45,613 nt of DNA from Anaerolineaceae bacterium (lineage in GTDB: Bacteria; Chloroflexota; Anaerolineae; Anaerolineales; Anaerolineaceae): NCBI GenBank assembly GCA_003446605.1, contig DMDF01000166.1, forward strand, positions 1 to 45,613, written 5' to 3'. The position numbers were made by a program, and so were the translations under genes. The notes beneath the pieces were generated by a model. It searched no databases. It was not told the origin of the DNA and saw nothing but the letters and a program-made list of their open reading frames with translations. Positions 8,308 through 17,840 of the stretch are shown one piece after another (the first letter of the stretch is position 1; every line of letters starts with the position of its first letter).

Positions 8308-9462
8308 ATGGCTGAAAACGCGCGCTTCACCAAAACGAGAACCGCTGTGCTGGCGGCATTTTTTATTAATGGTGCTTTAATGGCTACCTGGGTCTCGCGT
8401 ATTCCAGCCGTGCAGAGTAAATTTCAATTGACAGAAGGCACCCTGGGATTATTGCTTCTCGCACCATCTGGTGGGATACTGCTGGCGTTATTGTTTGCGG
8501 GTGGGTTGATCGCAAAGCTCGGCAGCCATAGGGTAGTTTTGATTGCAGCATTATCGAACTCAATCATGCTGCCTTTGATAGCCTTGGCACCTGGTCCATT
8601 TCTATTGGGCTTCTGCCTGATGATCTTTGGTGCGGGCATCAGTTTGATGGACGTGGCTATGAATGAGCAGGCTGTTCTGGTGGAACGAAAAGCTGGCAAG
8701 CCGATGATGTCATCTTTCCATGCCGGTTATAGTGTGGGGAGTGTGGTCGGAGCGCTGATCGGAGCCGGAATGGCTGCTCTTCCGCATGCAACCATATTTC
8801 AGCATTTCATACTGGTGGCAGTGTGCGCTGCGGTCGTTTCATACTTTTCCACCCGTAATCTACAACCTGTAAAAGCAGAGGAGACCAAAAAACGTGTGGT
8901 ATTTCAATTACCAGAACAGGCTCTATGGGTGTTGGGTGCCATTGCTTTTGCTTCGGCATTGGGTGAGAGCACATCATCAGATTGGAGTGGGGTGTATCTG
9001 AAGAATGTACTTGGCACAGATTCCTCCACAGCCGCGTTAGGATATGCCGCCTTTTCGGCGATGATGACACTGGGTCGATTGATGGGCGATTGGCTTACCA
9101 GAAAATTGAAGCCTGCTGTGATCATTCGCGTGGGAGGTATTACGGCGGCAATGGGTTTTGTAGTGGCAGGCATGACCAGTATACCCTGGCTCGCCATCAG
9201 CGGGTTTGCGTTGACCGGGTTTGGATTAGCAAATATTATCCCTTTGTTGTATAGCACCGCTGGCAATTTACACGGTTCTGAACCTGGCAGAGGCATTGCC
9301 GGTGTGGCAACCATTGGTTATGCAGGGTTCTTGTTGGGTCCACCGTTGGTTGGGATGCTTGCGGATGCGTATTCTTTACGGGTTGCGCTGTACGTCATTG
9401 CTCTTATCGTAGCGACATTGTTTATTTCTGGAAGAGCCGTTAACCGCAGGGTGGGTAAGTAA
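8308..9462 (+). CDS. MFS transporter (YbjJ/fucose-permease-like)
   Basis: Inner-membrane transporter of 384 aa with about twelve hydrophobic helices. The N-terminal segment AAFFINGALMATWVSRIPAVQSKFQL and the GAGISLMDVAMNEQAVLVE segment in helix 4 are typical of the YbjJ branch of the major facilitator superfamily. The second half repeats the pattern with LGRLMGDWLTRKL. The ATG at 8308 has AAAAGGA at good spacing, so an upstream in-frame TTG at 8284 is rejected as the start. It faces away from the transglutaminase-like gene across a short divergent promoter region. The substrate is unknown; related proteins are annotated as sugar or drug exporters. Confidence 0.85.
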   Translation: MAENARFTKTRTAVLAAFFINGALMATWVSRIPAVQSKFQLTEGTLGLLLLAPSGGILLALLFAGGLIAKLGSHRVVLIAALSNSIMLPLIALAPGPFLLGFCLMIFGAGISLMDVAMNEQAVLVERKAGKPMMSSFHAGYSVGSVVGALIGAGMAALPHATIFQHFILVAVCAAVVSYFSTRNLQPVKAEETKKRVVFQLPEQALWVLGAIAFASALGESTSSDWSGVYLKNVLGTDSSTAALGYAAFSAMMTLGRLMGDWLTRKLKPAVIIRVGGITAAMGFVVAGMTSIPWLAISGFALTGFGLANIIPLLYSTAGNLHGSEPGRGIAGVATIGYAGFLLGPPLVGMLADAYSLRVALYVIALIVATLFISGRAVNRRVGK

Positions 9463-9588
9463 GGTTTTAGAAAATGCGCCCTATGTGTCCTATTCTACTG
9501 GTGTGCAATGATCTTGTATCGAGAAAAAATACATACTGGATACTATACTAAAATCTTTCTATATATGGTATATGCAAGGAGTTCATAA

Positions 9589-10611
9589 ATGATTGAACTA
9601 CCAGATCCTATAAATCAGGAATGGCTGCATCATGCTCTGTCAAAATCACACCTCTTGGAAAAAGGGGATATTAAATCGATTTCTATACGGAACTCATCCC
9701 TGACATTTTTTAGTAATCCCAAAATATTTATATTGAATATAGAGACATCAAATCCTAAAGCTCAGCTGGATGTTGTTCTGAAAATGGCAAATGGATTGAA
9801 AGAATATGTATTTTTATCAGAAATTGCGCCTGTAATGAACAACGATGAAATCATCAAATGTTATTACTCTGAATTCAATTCTGCGAGCGATAAATCATTT
9901 TTTGTTTTAGAAAACATAGAAACAACACATGACCAAACTGATTGGCCTATTCCTCCCACGATTGATAAATGCGTGACCGCAATTAACTGTTTGGCTTGTA
10001 TCCATGCTTTTTGGTGGGATCACCATGATTTAGAAGACGATCTTTATCGAAAAAGCAATTTGGGAAATACATGGAAAAATCGGATTGAACTGGCAGTCAC
10101 TCATATCCCAGTTTTTTTCAATTTCATCGGAGACAGGTTGCCCCAAGAAAGAAAAAATTTATATGAGTTGGTATTATCTTCCCAAAATCAAACCTGGCTT
10201 CCGGGGAATACGGATATTGCAAAAACATTGTTGCATGGTGACGCCCATTTCTGGAATTTTATGTATCCGATCGAACCTGGTAAAGGAAGTATTCGTATTA
10301 TTGATTGGAATTCGTGGGATATTGGCAGACCTATGGATGACTTGGCTTACATGATCGGATTACACTGGTATCCATCGCGACGTAAAGTTTACGAGGAATT
10401 TTTACTGGAGAATTATCATCAAAAATTGAGGAGCTGTGGTCTATCGGTCAAGTTGAACGACTTACAAAATGAATATAAAAAATCTCTTATCATGAATCTC
10501 TTCATACCAATCTGGCAGTGGCAAAAGGGGATTAATCCTGTGGTATGGTGGTCACATTTGGAAAGAAGCTTCATGGCTTTTGAAGACAATAAATGTATAG
10601 AAATGTTATGA
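9589..10611 (+). CDS. Aminoglycoside-phosphotransferase/CHK-like small-molecule kinase
   Basis: Cytosolic protein of 340 aa with the protein-kinase-like APH fold. The catalytic loop HGDAHFWNF starts at H216 (D218 as base, N223 as metal ligand), and the second metal-binding Asp is in IIDWNSWD (D239). Around it are ANCLACIHAFWWD and GRPMDDLAYMIGLHWYP, which fit the ecdysteroid-kinase-like/CHK branch better than true aminoglycoside-resistance enzymes. An AAGGAG site precedes ATG 9589. It stands alone, with no transporter or biosynthetic partner. The substrate, an alcohol or sugar hydroxyl, is unknown, and a resistance role should not be assumed. Confidence 0.75.
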   Translation: MIELPDPINQEWLHHALSKSHLLEKGDIKSISIRNSSLTFFSNPKIFILNIETSNPKAQLDVVLKMANGLKEYVFLSEIAPVMNNDEIIKCYYSEFNSASDKSFFVLENIETTHDQTDWPIPPTIDKCVTAINCLACIHAFWWDHHDLEDDLYRKSNLGNTWKNRIELAVTHIPVFFNFIGDRLPQERKNLYELVLSSQNQTWLPGNTDIAKTLLHGDAHFWNFMYPIEPGKGSIRIIDWNSWDIGRPMDDLAYMIGLHWYPSRRKVYEEFLLENYHQKLRSCGLSVKLNDLQNEYKKSLIMNLFIPIWQWQKGINPVVWWSHLERSFMAFEDNKCIEML

Positions 10612-10691
10612 TCTGTGTGTGCATTGAAAATGCAGCTCATGTTTAATCGCAGGGTGACTCATCGGTATGTTCAGAGAACGCGTTCATTTTA

Positions 10692-11141
10692 TTAATGGGA
10701 GAAGACATTAAGCGTTGTGCTGATGATAAAAAGGAATGCGTAAACAAACCATAATGGGCGGCTGATAAGAGCAAGCGACCACCAATAGAACATGATGGTA
10801 GCTAAGTAAAGGGTCACATAGGGGAACATGATACGCAGCATCAACGGATTTCTCCACGGGATGTGTTGCACATAATCGACATAGTAGCCGTAGATGGCAA
10901 AGATGACGAAGAGGAACCCTCCCAACCAAAACGACCACGATTTTCCACCCTTCAAGAGCACAATGCTGATGATTGCTGCTGGAATGCACAGGGCATAGAT
11001 GATCCATCCAAATTGAAGTGTATAGCTTTCGAAGAATGGTTTGCGGAGTGCAAAGTGGATGATCAGGGCGATCTGTAAGAAGAATGCCCAACCAACAAAT
11101 ATTGCATCCATTTTCTTTAGTCCCAACATGTTTCTTCCCAT
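10692..11141 (-). CDS. Small four-helix membrane protein, hypothetical
   Basis: Protein of 149 aa made almost entirely of four hydrophobic segments (about residues 13-31, 42-62, 70-87 and 105-145, the last possibly two helices). Short polar loops contain FESYTLQFG and YVDYVQHIPWRNP. Aromatic residues cluster at the helix ends. The start is uncertain: Met codons at 11141, 11129 and 11111 are all in frame and none has a strong ribosome site. I do not recognise a family. It sits between the APH-like kinase and the Gfo/Idh oxidoreductase without obvious linkage. Confidence 0.6.
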   Translation of the reverse strand: MGRNMLGLKKMDAIFVGWAFFLQIALIIHFALRKPFFESYTLQFGWIIYALCIPAAIISIVLLKGGKSWSFWLGGFLFVIFAIYGYYVDYVQHIPWRNPLMLRIMFPYVTLYLATIMFYWWSLALISRPLWFVYAFLFIISTTLNVFSH

Positions 11142-11280
11142 TCAATGTACATGCTCAACGCAATTTAGTTTCGTTGAAAAGGTGGAATCTCGGTACATTA
11201 AAGTCTAGCAGAATGTGACCGGAAAACATCCCACAGGTGGAGCGTTATGGTATTGTACAGATATCAAGAATGGGAACGTA

Positions 11281-12705
11281 TCAACTGAATAATGTCGTCT
11301 TTTCCACTTCGGCGCGGAATGTAGGCATATCGATCACGCTTCCTGTGGTGCGAGCTTGTTCTGCGGCGAATGCCATCAGGTGGCTTTCCAAAGAAGAGCG
11401 CGCATCGGTGAGGGTGGCATCATGAACGCCGTCCAATGCTTTCACAAAATGCTCCATCAGACCGCTATCCCCCCCACCGTGTCCTCCCTGCTCGATATTG
11501 TTAGGCATCTCTATCCGCTGGTATTTTCCTCCCCTGTGTTTATGGATCTCGATAAAGGTTTGGTTCCAACCAAACTTGCCAAGCAGGGTTGCCTGCGAGC
11601 CGTCAATGCGGATGGTGCGGCATTCTTCGAAACTGTGCCCGTGCATGGTAAAGGAAACCGAGACGCCATTTTCCAATTCCATCAATACGATCTGGTGATC
11701 GACCACATCATTGTCGCAGTGGTATACGCAGCGCCCATAGGGTCCAGATCGCAGCGCTTCATACACGCTGGCAGGGTCAGAGGGTTGATCGGTGATGATC
11801 GATCGTGGCCAACCGGTATAGTCGGTAATCTGACGCAGCGGTGGGATGATCGTTGCGGCGGCGCGCACCACACCCGGGCTGCGCTGCATCATGTGTCCTG
11901 TCAAGCGAATGATTCTGTTCTGTGCGTGGGATAACCCAATATAAATTGGTTCAAGGTCTATGTATACAGCTGGCGCATAAAAGGGACAGGTGGCAGCCGC
12001 AGGGCAGCCATCCAAGCAGCGCTGCGGAGCGCCGCTGGGTGCGTTCTCTGGGCGGAAATGTTTCAACCCGCCAACCGAGCTCAAGCTTTTTGGGCGGCTG
12101 CTCAGAATCCAATACAGGATATCCAGATCATGGCACGATTTTGCCAGGATCATCGGGCTGGAATCCTCTGTGCGCCGCCAGTTGCCGCGCACGTAGCTGT
12201 GTGCCATGTGCCAGGCGGAAACGTTCTCGCGATGCGAGACGGTGATGATCTGACCAAGCGCACCTGACTGCACGATGTGGTAGACGCGCTGGAAGAAATC
12301 TGTGTAGCGCAGTACGTGGGCAATTTGTAACAGTTTGCCATGACGTTCGGCAGCCTGCACCAGCGTCACACAATCCGATAAACGGGATGCCATCGGTTTT
12401 TCAAGCAGCACATCATACCCGCATTCGAGTGCCTTCAGGGCTGGCAGAGTATGCTGCTGATCGAGGGTACAGATGATGGCTGCATCCGCTAACCGCCCTT
12501 TGCTCAGCGCTTCTTCCCAGCCTGTAAACTGGCGTGAGGGTGGGATGGCATGATCTTTTGCTGCTGTTTCCCGTCGCAAATCGACTGGTTCGGCAACTGC
12601 TGTGATCTTGAGCTGATCGGGATGAGAGCGAATCCATTTTCCATACACTTCGGCGCCGCGGTTACCTGCGCCGATCAACAGGATTTCGTAGGGTCTTTTC
12701 GGCAT
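11281..12705 (-). CDS. Gfo/Idh/MocA-family oxidoreductase
   Basis: Cytosolic NAD(P)-dependent sugar dehydrogenase-like protein of 474 aa. The Rossmann fingerprint GAGNRG is at residues 12-17, the EKP motif (EKPMAS) at 102-107, and the CHDLDILYW segment carries the His-Asp region of the second domain. A mid-protein insertion with four cysteines (RCLDGCPAAATCPFYAP) is an obvious feature; this Cys-rich segment recurs in one subgroup of the family and may bind metal. The C-terminal half has the beta-sheet domain with GGHGGGDSGLMEHFV. No good ribosome site is visible upstream of ATG 12705. The substrate is unknown; N-acetylated or deoxy sugars and inositols are typical for the family. Confidence 0.85.
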   Translation of the reverse strand: MPKRPYEILLIGAGNRGAEVYGKWIRSHPDQLKITAVAEPVDLRRETAAKDHAIPPSRQFTGWEEALSKGRLADAAIICTLDQQHTLPALKALECGYDVLLEKPMASRLSDCVTLVQAAERHGKLLQIAHVLRYTDFFQRVYHIVQSGALGQIITVSHRENVSAWHMAHSYVRGNWRRTEDSSPMILAKSCHDLDILYWILSSRPKSLSSVGGLKHFRPENAPSGAPQRCLDGCPAAATCPFYAPAVYIDLEPIYIGLSHAQNRIIRLTGHMMQRSPGVVRAAATIIPPLRQITDYTGWPRSIITDQPSDPASVYEALRSGPYGRCVYHCDNDVVDHQIVLMELENGVSVSFTMHGHSFEECRTIRIDGSQATLLGKFGWNQTFIEIHKHRGGKYQRIEMPNNIEQGGHGGGDSGLMEHFVKALDGVHDATLTDARSSLESHLMAFAAEQARTTGSVIDMPTFRAEVEKTTLFS

Positions 12706-12763
12706 GATGAAGATGATTATATCAGCGAGTGTTCTGAATAGACCATTTCTTCGCTAACAAGGC

Positions 12764-12788
12764 TGGAGGGTTTATTTTTAACCCTCCA
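12764..12788. terminator. Hairpin between two minus-strand genes
   Basis: A 9-bp perfect stem (tggagggtt / aaccctcca) with a 7-base A/T loop. The T-run (ttttta) follows on the + strand only, so it would work best against + strand transcription. On the minus strand it may still terminate or protect the message of the lipoprotein gene ending at 12838. Confidence 0.5.
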
Positions 12789-12837
12789 TTTTTACAGGAT
12801 GTTTTTTAAGATGCTCTTTGATCGTTGACAATGTGTT

Positions 12838-13857
12838 CTAAGGTGCACAACTCGCAGGCCAATCGGGATTGCGGTCATTTCCTGGATTATTGGTGAGGTT
12901 GAAGAACATGTCTGGGTAGATTTCACCAACCAGGTAGATCTCATCATTTCCATTGTTAATATCAGCTGAAGTCAATTCCACGCTGTCTCCGTCTGGAGTC
13001 CAGAAAGGTACATAGCGCTGCAATTCTCCCTTGCCACCTGCATCAATGACATTCGACCCGTCAGCATCCATCACGCAGTTGAAGCAGCCATATTCCTCAT
13101 TTCTCCAATGGAGGAACAACTGCCCATCAATTGTCCATGTGATATCATAAACCCCACCGTTCTCGGTGAGGTTTTTCACGTCGCTGCCATCGGCATTCAT
13201 GACGAAGAGATCCCAATTTTCATTATTCCCTGAAAGCCACGCGATCTGGCTGCCATCCGGCGACCAGGTGGGTTGGATATCCTGTGCAGCGCTGTTGGTC
13301 AGGTTTGTTGGATCTATGCTGGCATCCATATTAATGACATAAATATCACTATTGCCATTCACCTCACTGGAGAAAACGATGGCACTGCCATCATGTGACC
13401 AATCCGGATAATTACTGATGTTAAAATTGCTATTGGTGATCTGCTGTATATTATTACCATCAGCATCCATGATATAGATATGTTGTCCACCGCCCTGCTC
13501 ATTTTCACGATTAGAAACAAAGGCGATCTGGCTGCCATCTGGCGACCACGCTGCATTCCAATCATCCCCCGAATTATTCGTGAGATTGCGCAGATTGTTC
13601 CCGTCAGCATCCATCACGTAGATCTCCAAATTTCCATCGCGATCAGAATCAAATGCGATCGTACAGGGGATGATCTCTGGCATCTCGGTAGGGGGGACAG
13701 GCGCTGTGTTTTCAGGAGTTACTACGATGGAAGATGTTTCCACTGTATCCTGCTCTTCAATGTTGGGGGTAGTTACGCTAGGTTTGCTGCTGCAAGCGGA
13801 TAGTATGAACGATGTAATTAGGAATAGGCTGATGAGCGGTAAATATTTTGTTTTCAT
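12838..13857 (-). CDS. TolB-like WD40/PD40 beta-propeller lipoprotein
   Basis: Exported lipoprotein of 339 aa. The signal peptide ends in LSAC with the lipid-modified Cys at residue 22, followed by a Ser/Thr/Pro-rich linker. Then come about six PD40 propeller blades, each with the repeat core of the type DxDGxxxIYVMDADGNNLxxLT and NAAWSPDGSQIAFVSNR. The repeats are regular in spacing (about 40 residues). The last blade ends in NPGNDRNPDWPASCAP at the C terminus. No outer-membrane Tol/Pal partners are nearby, and the protein is probably a surface-anchored propeller. Such lipoproteins are abundant in Anaerolineae-like genomes, usually without assigned roles. Confidence 0.82.
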   Translation of the reverse strand: MKTKYLPLISLFLITSFILSACSSKPSVTTPNIEEQDTVETSSIVVTPENTAPVPPTEMPEIIPCTIAFDSDRDGNLEIYVMDADGNNLRNLTNNSGDDWNAAWSPDGSQIAFVSNRENEQGGGQHIYIMDADGNNIQQITNSNFNISNYPDWSHDGSAIVFSSEVNGNSDIYVINMDASIDPTNLTNSAAQDIQPTWSPDGSQIAWLSGNNENWDLFVMNADGSDVKNLTENGGVYDITWTIDGQLFLHWRNEEYGCFNCVMDADGSNVIDAGGKGELQRYVPFWTPDGDSVELTSADINNGNDEIYLVGEIYPDMFFNLTNNPGNDRNPDWPASCAP

Positions 13858-13958
13858 GATGATGTATTTTTATTTCAAATCCTTCTCGTATGTTTGATGT
13901 TTTTTAGAAAAACTTGTTGATATAGTGTTGCCAGATTTTTAATCTTGCACTGACAAGA

Positions 13959-15368
13959 TTATTTAAGATAGGGCGGTTTTTCTCCCAACTGTTCAATGAT
14001 CTGTGCTTTTTGTTCTTCATCCACCGACAGCGTGTTCAAGAGAGGCAATTCCTTTAAAAATGAAAAATCGAAGCATTTTGTTCTGGCAAGTGCCAGGACG
14101 CTCAGATTTTTTAATTTCGCGATTTCGTCAAACTCAAAAATCACACCATCGTTAATACTTAACCAGGTGAGGCTTTTCAGGTTTGAGATACCGGCTAAAC
14201 TTTCTAATTTGCTGTTGGGGATATGTAATGTCTGTAGATTGGGAAGATCGAGCTGGCATAATTCGTGGAATGCCTGGTACGAGATATCATACATTGATAA
14301 AAAACGGAGTGTTTTCGCTTTACCAAGTGGGGCGAGGCTGTTGAATGTTGTAAAATCCAGACTCAAGTTGGTCATTTGTGTTAATTCTCCCAGGGGGGAG
14401 AGGTCTGCCAGCTGGTTGCAGGAGAGATCGAGGATTTTAAGGGGGAGGTTTGCCAGGGGCTCCAGGTCTGAAAACGTATGAAAGATCAAGCGGAGGTCTT
14501 GCAAATTACGAAAATAGGAAAAATCAGAGAGATCAGTGATGCTGCCTCTCTCAAAGAAGAATACAGGTTGACTTTCCTTTTTATACACCATCAGCCGCTC
14601 TTTATCCTTCGAACAAGCCAGATACTGTTTGCCAAAAGCATCTGCAAAGAGCGTCAATTCAGTGACAACGTTGATATGCTTTTGCTCCAATGGTTTGTCT
14701 TCGGGCAATCCAAGTTTTTCACAGGCAGCCTTGCGTATAATATCGCAGACAAAGGGAATCGCTCCGGTCGCAGGTGGAGTAGTCGGAATCACAGCAGGTC
14801 TATCGGTATGTGGAGGGTTTTTTTGGTCTTCAGGTATGGGGAGTTCGGGTTCCTTCTCTGGCTTGTGAAAAATGCTGTCAAAGGAGTAAGAATATTTTCT
14901 TCTAAATGAATCATCATCCAGAATGTATTTTCGGATATCTTGTTTGGATCCGATCTGCAGCTGCAAACCAGGGGTCAATGAGGTTTCACACAGGTAAATA
15001 GCGATAAAGGGTAGTTTTTTTGCCAACGCGAAATTAATTTCATTACGTACATTTTCGGAGGCGACGGAATTGGGGGTGATGAACACCACAAAAAGGCTGG
15101 AGGAATTGAGCGCATTTGCGATTTCTTCTGGCCATTCAATGCCTGGTTCGATACCTTCATCGTACCAGATGTTGTAGCTTTGGTCATTGAATTGAGTGAT
15201 GATCGGATATACCATCGCAGAATCTTTATGCGCATAGCTAATAAATATATAAGGGTTATCTCCTTTATATGCAGCAAAGGGAATGCGGGGAGTAATAAAA
15301 GAATGGGAGGTTGTGTCCATCTCGTCCGATTTTAAAGTATTGTTCTCGCTTTTTTCTGAATTCAACAT
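13959..15368 (-). CDS. TIR-domain protein with C-terminal leucine-rich repeats
   Basis: Protein of 469 aa from the ATG at 15368, chosen because AGAGGA lies seven bases upstream; a longer frame to 15425 has no ribosome site. Residues about 39-165 form a bacterial TIR domain: FISYAHKDS at 42-50, IWYDEGIEPGIEWPEEI at 67-83, FVVFITPNSVASENVRNE with a putative catalytic Glu at 110. A Pro-rich linker (about 175-205) follows, then a cap segment and about eight 22-residue leucine-rich repeats (about 265-450) with the LxxLxLxxN pattern. TIR domains of this type can hydrolyse NAD or make signalling nucleotides, and LRRs can sense ligands. That suggests a sensor-effector role, possibly in immunity; this is inference. 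No partner gene is adjacent. Confidence 0.85.
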   Translation of the reverse strand: MLNSEKSENNTLKSDEMDTTSHSFITPRIPFAAYKGDNPYIFISYAHKDSAMVYPIITQFNDQSYNIWYDEGIEPGIEWPEEIANALNSSSLFVVFITPNSVASENVRNEINFALAKKLPFIAIYLCETSLTPGLQLQIGSKQDIRKYILDDDSFRRKYSYSFDSIFHKPEKEPELPIPEDQKNPPHTDRPAVIPTTPPATGAIPFVCDIIRKAACEKLGLPEDKPLEQKHINVVTELTLFADAFGKQYLACSKDKERLMVYKKESQPVFFFERGSITDLSDFSYFRNLQDLRLIFHTFSDLEPLANLPLKILDLSCNQLADLSPLGELTQMTNLSLDFTTFNSLAPLGKAKTLRFLSMYDISYQAFHELCQLDLPNLQTLHIPNSKLESLAGISNLKSLTWLSINDGVIFEFDEIAKLKNLSVLALARTKCFDFSFLKELPLLNTLSVDEEQKAQIIEQLGEKPPYLK

Positions 15369-15425
15369 TTTCAATCCTCTGGTTGATGATTGTGATTTTC
15401 CTGTCAAGACATATATGAAAATCAT

Positions 15426-15823
15426 GTCTGCGGCACCAGGAAAATTATAGTAGTCAATGGAGTTTGTTTTTTGGCTTGTACCTTCTCTAGTAATAAAGAA
15501 ATATTAAGAAATGACCAGAATAATCCCTGCTGCATTCTACCCCACTACTGGATATCTCTCCGATACGCATAAGTTGAGCTTTCTTGTATGCACTAGAGTT
15601 ATCAGGTGATGAGGATTAATGTGGATGATGTGGTCTGCTGTATTCTACAACTTATCCAAGTGTGCAGTCAATACGCTCTCCTATCTTTGAGAAGAGTATG
15701 GAAAAATAGAAGGGAATTCGTAAATCCATTTCAAGCGAAATTCTCTGCGCGCTCTCGGCAGTCTTGATTCCTTTAAACTAGCGATACATCAGGCAAGAAA
15801 CGTATATGGCACGTTGAATCCAT
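15426..15823. other. Intergenic region, nothing recognised
   Basis: About 400 bases between two minus-strand genes. I see no RNA gene, repeat or coding remnant, and no clear hairpin terminator for the upstream TPR gene. Confidence 0.5.
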
Positions 15824-17485
15824 TCACCGAGTGGATTTCTTTTCTTGCTTCATCTGATCTCGGCAGATCTGCTGCCAGGTGCCCTTGATCTTGTTTTGTT
15901 CTGGAGGTCGTAGATCATCCGCTTTATCGAAACATTGGATGGCGTATTTGTAATCCTTACGACTCATTGCGATATCTCCAAGGAGGAAGTGGTAACTGAT
16001 TTGATTATATTGACCTTCTAGCTTTCCAAGTTTCTCTGCGATCTGCTCCGCCTGCCCTGGATCGGATTTTCGAACAAAGGCGCTACCTAACTTGTACAAG
16101 AGGCGCGGATTTTCACCCAGCTCTTTCAGCCCCTTTTGCAGAAATGCAATGGCTTCATCAAACTGACCTTTGTAAAAGAATTGATCGCATGCGAATTCCC
16201 AGTAACACACTTCTTTCGGGTTCAGACTGGCAGCCTTTTTAAAATGAGGCAGTGATTGGGCATATTTCCCGTCATACCACAGCTCCAATCCCTGCAGGAA
16301 AACCTTGCGGTCTTCGGTCAATTCGTCCCATCCGTAATTTTTGCAGAAGGTGGCGGAATATTCTTTGAAACTGGGTCGCTGAGGAATGGCAGCGGGTTTG
16401 GGTTGTGGTGGAGGAGTTGTCTTGCGTGGAGTACCGGCTGTGGCTTTGGCTCGTACAGGCGTGACTTTTTGGCTGCTGGCAGCTTCGATCGTTTCTCCGC
16501 GCATGGATTGCCCGCTCTGGCTGTAGCGGAAAATTTCCGAACGGGAGGTCGCCAGGAAGGTTTTTGTCACTTCATCGTAGATCTGAGCGATAAAGCTGAA
16601 CTTGTAATCACCATCCTTTTGATCCAGTTCGCTGTAAGGCATGAAAAGGATGTAATTGTTGTAATACGTTTCAACGAACCCCGGTTTGAAGGTGGAGCCA
16701 ACCGAGACCTTGTTATCTACTGTATGGTAGCGCTGGTTGATATCTTGCAAGGGATTGTGCTTTTCATCATAGAAATAGACGATCGTCCGGCATTGGATAT
16801 CCTTGCGGTTCTTGATAACGAAATTCAACCGTATTTGGATGCCGGGCTGGTTCGATTGAAAGACATTGTGGGTCACTTCCATTTCTCGAATGGTTACGCT
16901 GGGGGGATCGGCGGGGATGGGAACTGGCGGTTGGGCTTGATTCGTTGTTTCGCTGGTTTTTGGGGGAACCTGAGCGGGTATTGATTGTGGGCGGGATTGT
17001 TGTTTACCGCGTTTCAGCAGAGCATTCCCCTCAGTGAAGCATGCTTGCACTGCCTGGCGCTCCGACCAGCGACTCTCGTTTTTCTTGTCTTCCCGGGCGC
17101 AGCGATTCAGATACGCGGGTGTGGCGGCAAAAAAGCGCTTTTCAATTTCATTTAACTCATTACGGTAAGGGATGGCTGCATCGCGGAAAAAAGTGATGGT
17201 CAGGCTGGTCTCCACATCCGTGACCTCCGTGTTCATCTGACTGCCCCAACCATAGTTGTGAGAATATCCATACGTGTGGGCGCTGTTGGTATACGGGTGA
17301 AAATAAGTCGTGGCGTTCATGCGACCAGAATTGGTATTGTGTGAAAAACCCATCGAGCGGTTGACCACCCGGTCCACGCTTTCCTGTATGTTTTGTACCT
17401 GCCAGCCAAAAGAAGACATAAAACTGCAATAATACACTTGTTGAATAAGAGGGATCTTGATCACTTTGTATTCGTATTGTGCCAT
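15824..17485 (-). CDS. TPR-repeat protein with unusual N-terminal domain
   Basis: Protein of 553 aa with no signal peptide. The N terminus (AQYEYKVIKIP, then SSFGWQVQNIQE) resembles the short strand-rich start of DUF4177-type domains. It is followed by a His/Tyr/Asn-rich segment (about 45-85). Residues about 195-330 look like a beta-sandwich (VTIREMEVTHNVFQ, IRLNFVIKNRKDIQCRTIVYFYD), followed by a Pro/Thr-rich linker, and then three to four tetratricopeptide repeats (about 385-545: GLELWYDGKYAQSLPHFKKA, FYKGQFDEAIAFLQKGL, YKYAIQCFDKADDLRP). GGAGG precedes ATG 17485. A degraded duplicate of its middle region lies at 25329-25460. No function is assigned; a scaffold role is a guess based on the TPRs. 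Confidence 0.7.
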   Translation of the reverse strand: MAQYEYKVIKIPLIQQVYYCSFMSSFGWQVQNIQESVDRVVNRSMGFSHNTNSGRMNATTYFHPYTNSAHTYGYSHNYGWGSQMNTEVTDVETSLTITFFRDAAIPYRNELNEIEKRFFAATPAYLNRCAREDKKNESRWSERQAVQACFTEGNALLKRGKQQSRPQSIPAQVPPKTSETTNQAQPPVPIPADPPSVTIREMEVTHNVFQSNQPGIQIRLNFVIKNRKDIQCRTIVYFYDEKHNPLQDINQRYHTVDNKVSVGSTFKPGFVETYYNNYILFMPYSELDQKDGDYKFSFIAQIYDEVTKTFLATSRSEIFRYSQSGQSMRGETIEAASSQKVTPVRAKATAGTPRKTTPPPQPKPAAIPQRPSFKEYSATFCKNYGWDELTEDRKVFLQGLELWYDGKYAQSLPHFKKAASLNPKEVCYWEFACDQFFYKGQFDEAIAFLQKGLKELGENPRLLYKLGSAFVRKSDPGQAEQIAEKLGKLEGQYNQISYHFLLGDIAMSRKDYKYAIQCFDKADDLRPPEQNKIKGTWQQICRDQMKQEKKSTR

Positions 17486-17840
17486 AGTATTATTCCTCCA
17501 TTATGGGTGATCGTTCAATTCACACATGATTGTACAACCGGATAGAAAAAACACAATCATGGTTTTAAAAGGATTATGATATATCGGTTTTGTTTTCTTA
17601 AATAGAAAATTGGTTTAATATCTTGATCAGATTGTTTCTTCTACATGAACTAGATATATTCTCAATAATTCAGAATGGGAAGGTTGATATATGCCCCGCT
17701 CTTATTTGACTTACTAAGAAACAATTAATGATTGTAAATTTCCCAATTATTTTGAAATCTCCAAGATGAATAGAAAAACAGATAAATTACACCATGATCC
17801 AAATGTATATTAGCTAGGATCGTTAACCAATAAACAAATA
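17486..17840. other. Divergent intergenic region upstream of the manA promoter
   Basis: An AT-rich stretch between two divergent genes with no coding remnant. The manA promoter and operator candidates lie just downstream (17841-17887). Confidence 0.5.

Noticed and set aside
9589..10611. Aminoglycoside resistance gene
   Set aside because: The APH fold is clear but the sequence around the catalytic loop fits the CHK/ecdysteroid-kinase-like branch, and the gene is not in a resistance context.
11356..11934. Open frame of 192 codons on the + strand opposite the Gfo/Idh gene
   Set aside because: The minus strand carries GAGNRG and EKP motifs of a full-length oxidoreductase; the + frame has no family features.
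16256..16984. Long open frame (242 codons) on the + strand opposite the TPR-protein gene
   Set aside because: No ribosome site, no recognisable motif, and the opposite strand has clear TPR and domain patterns; it is an antisense shadow.
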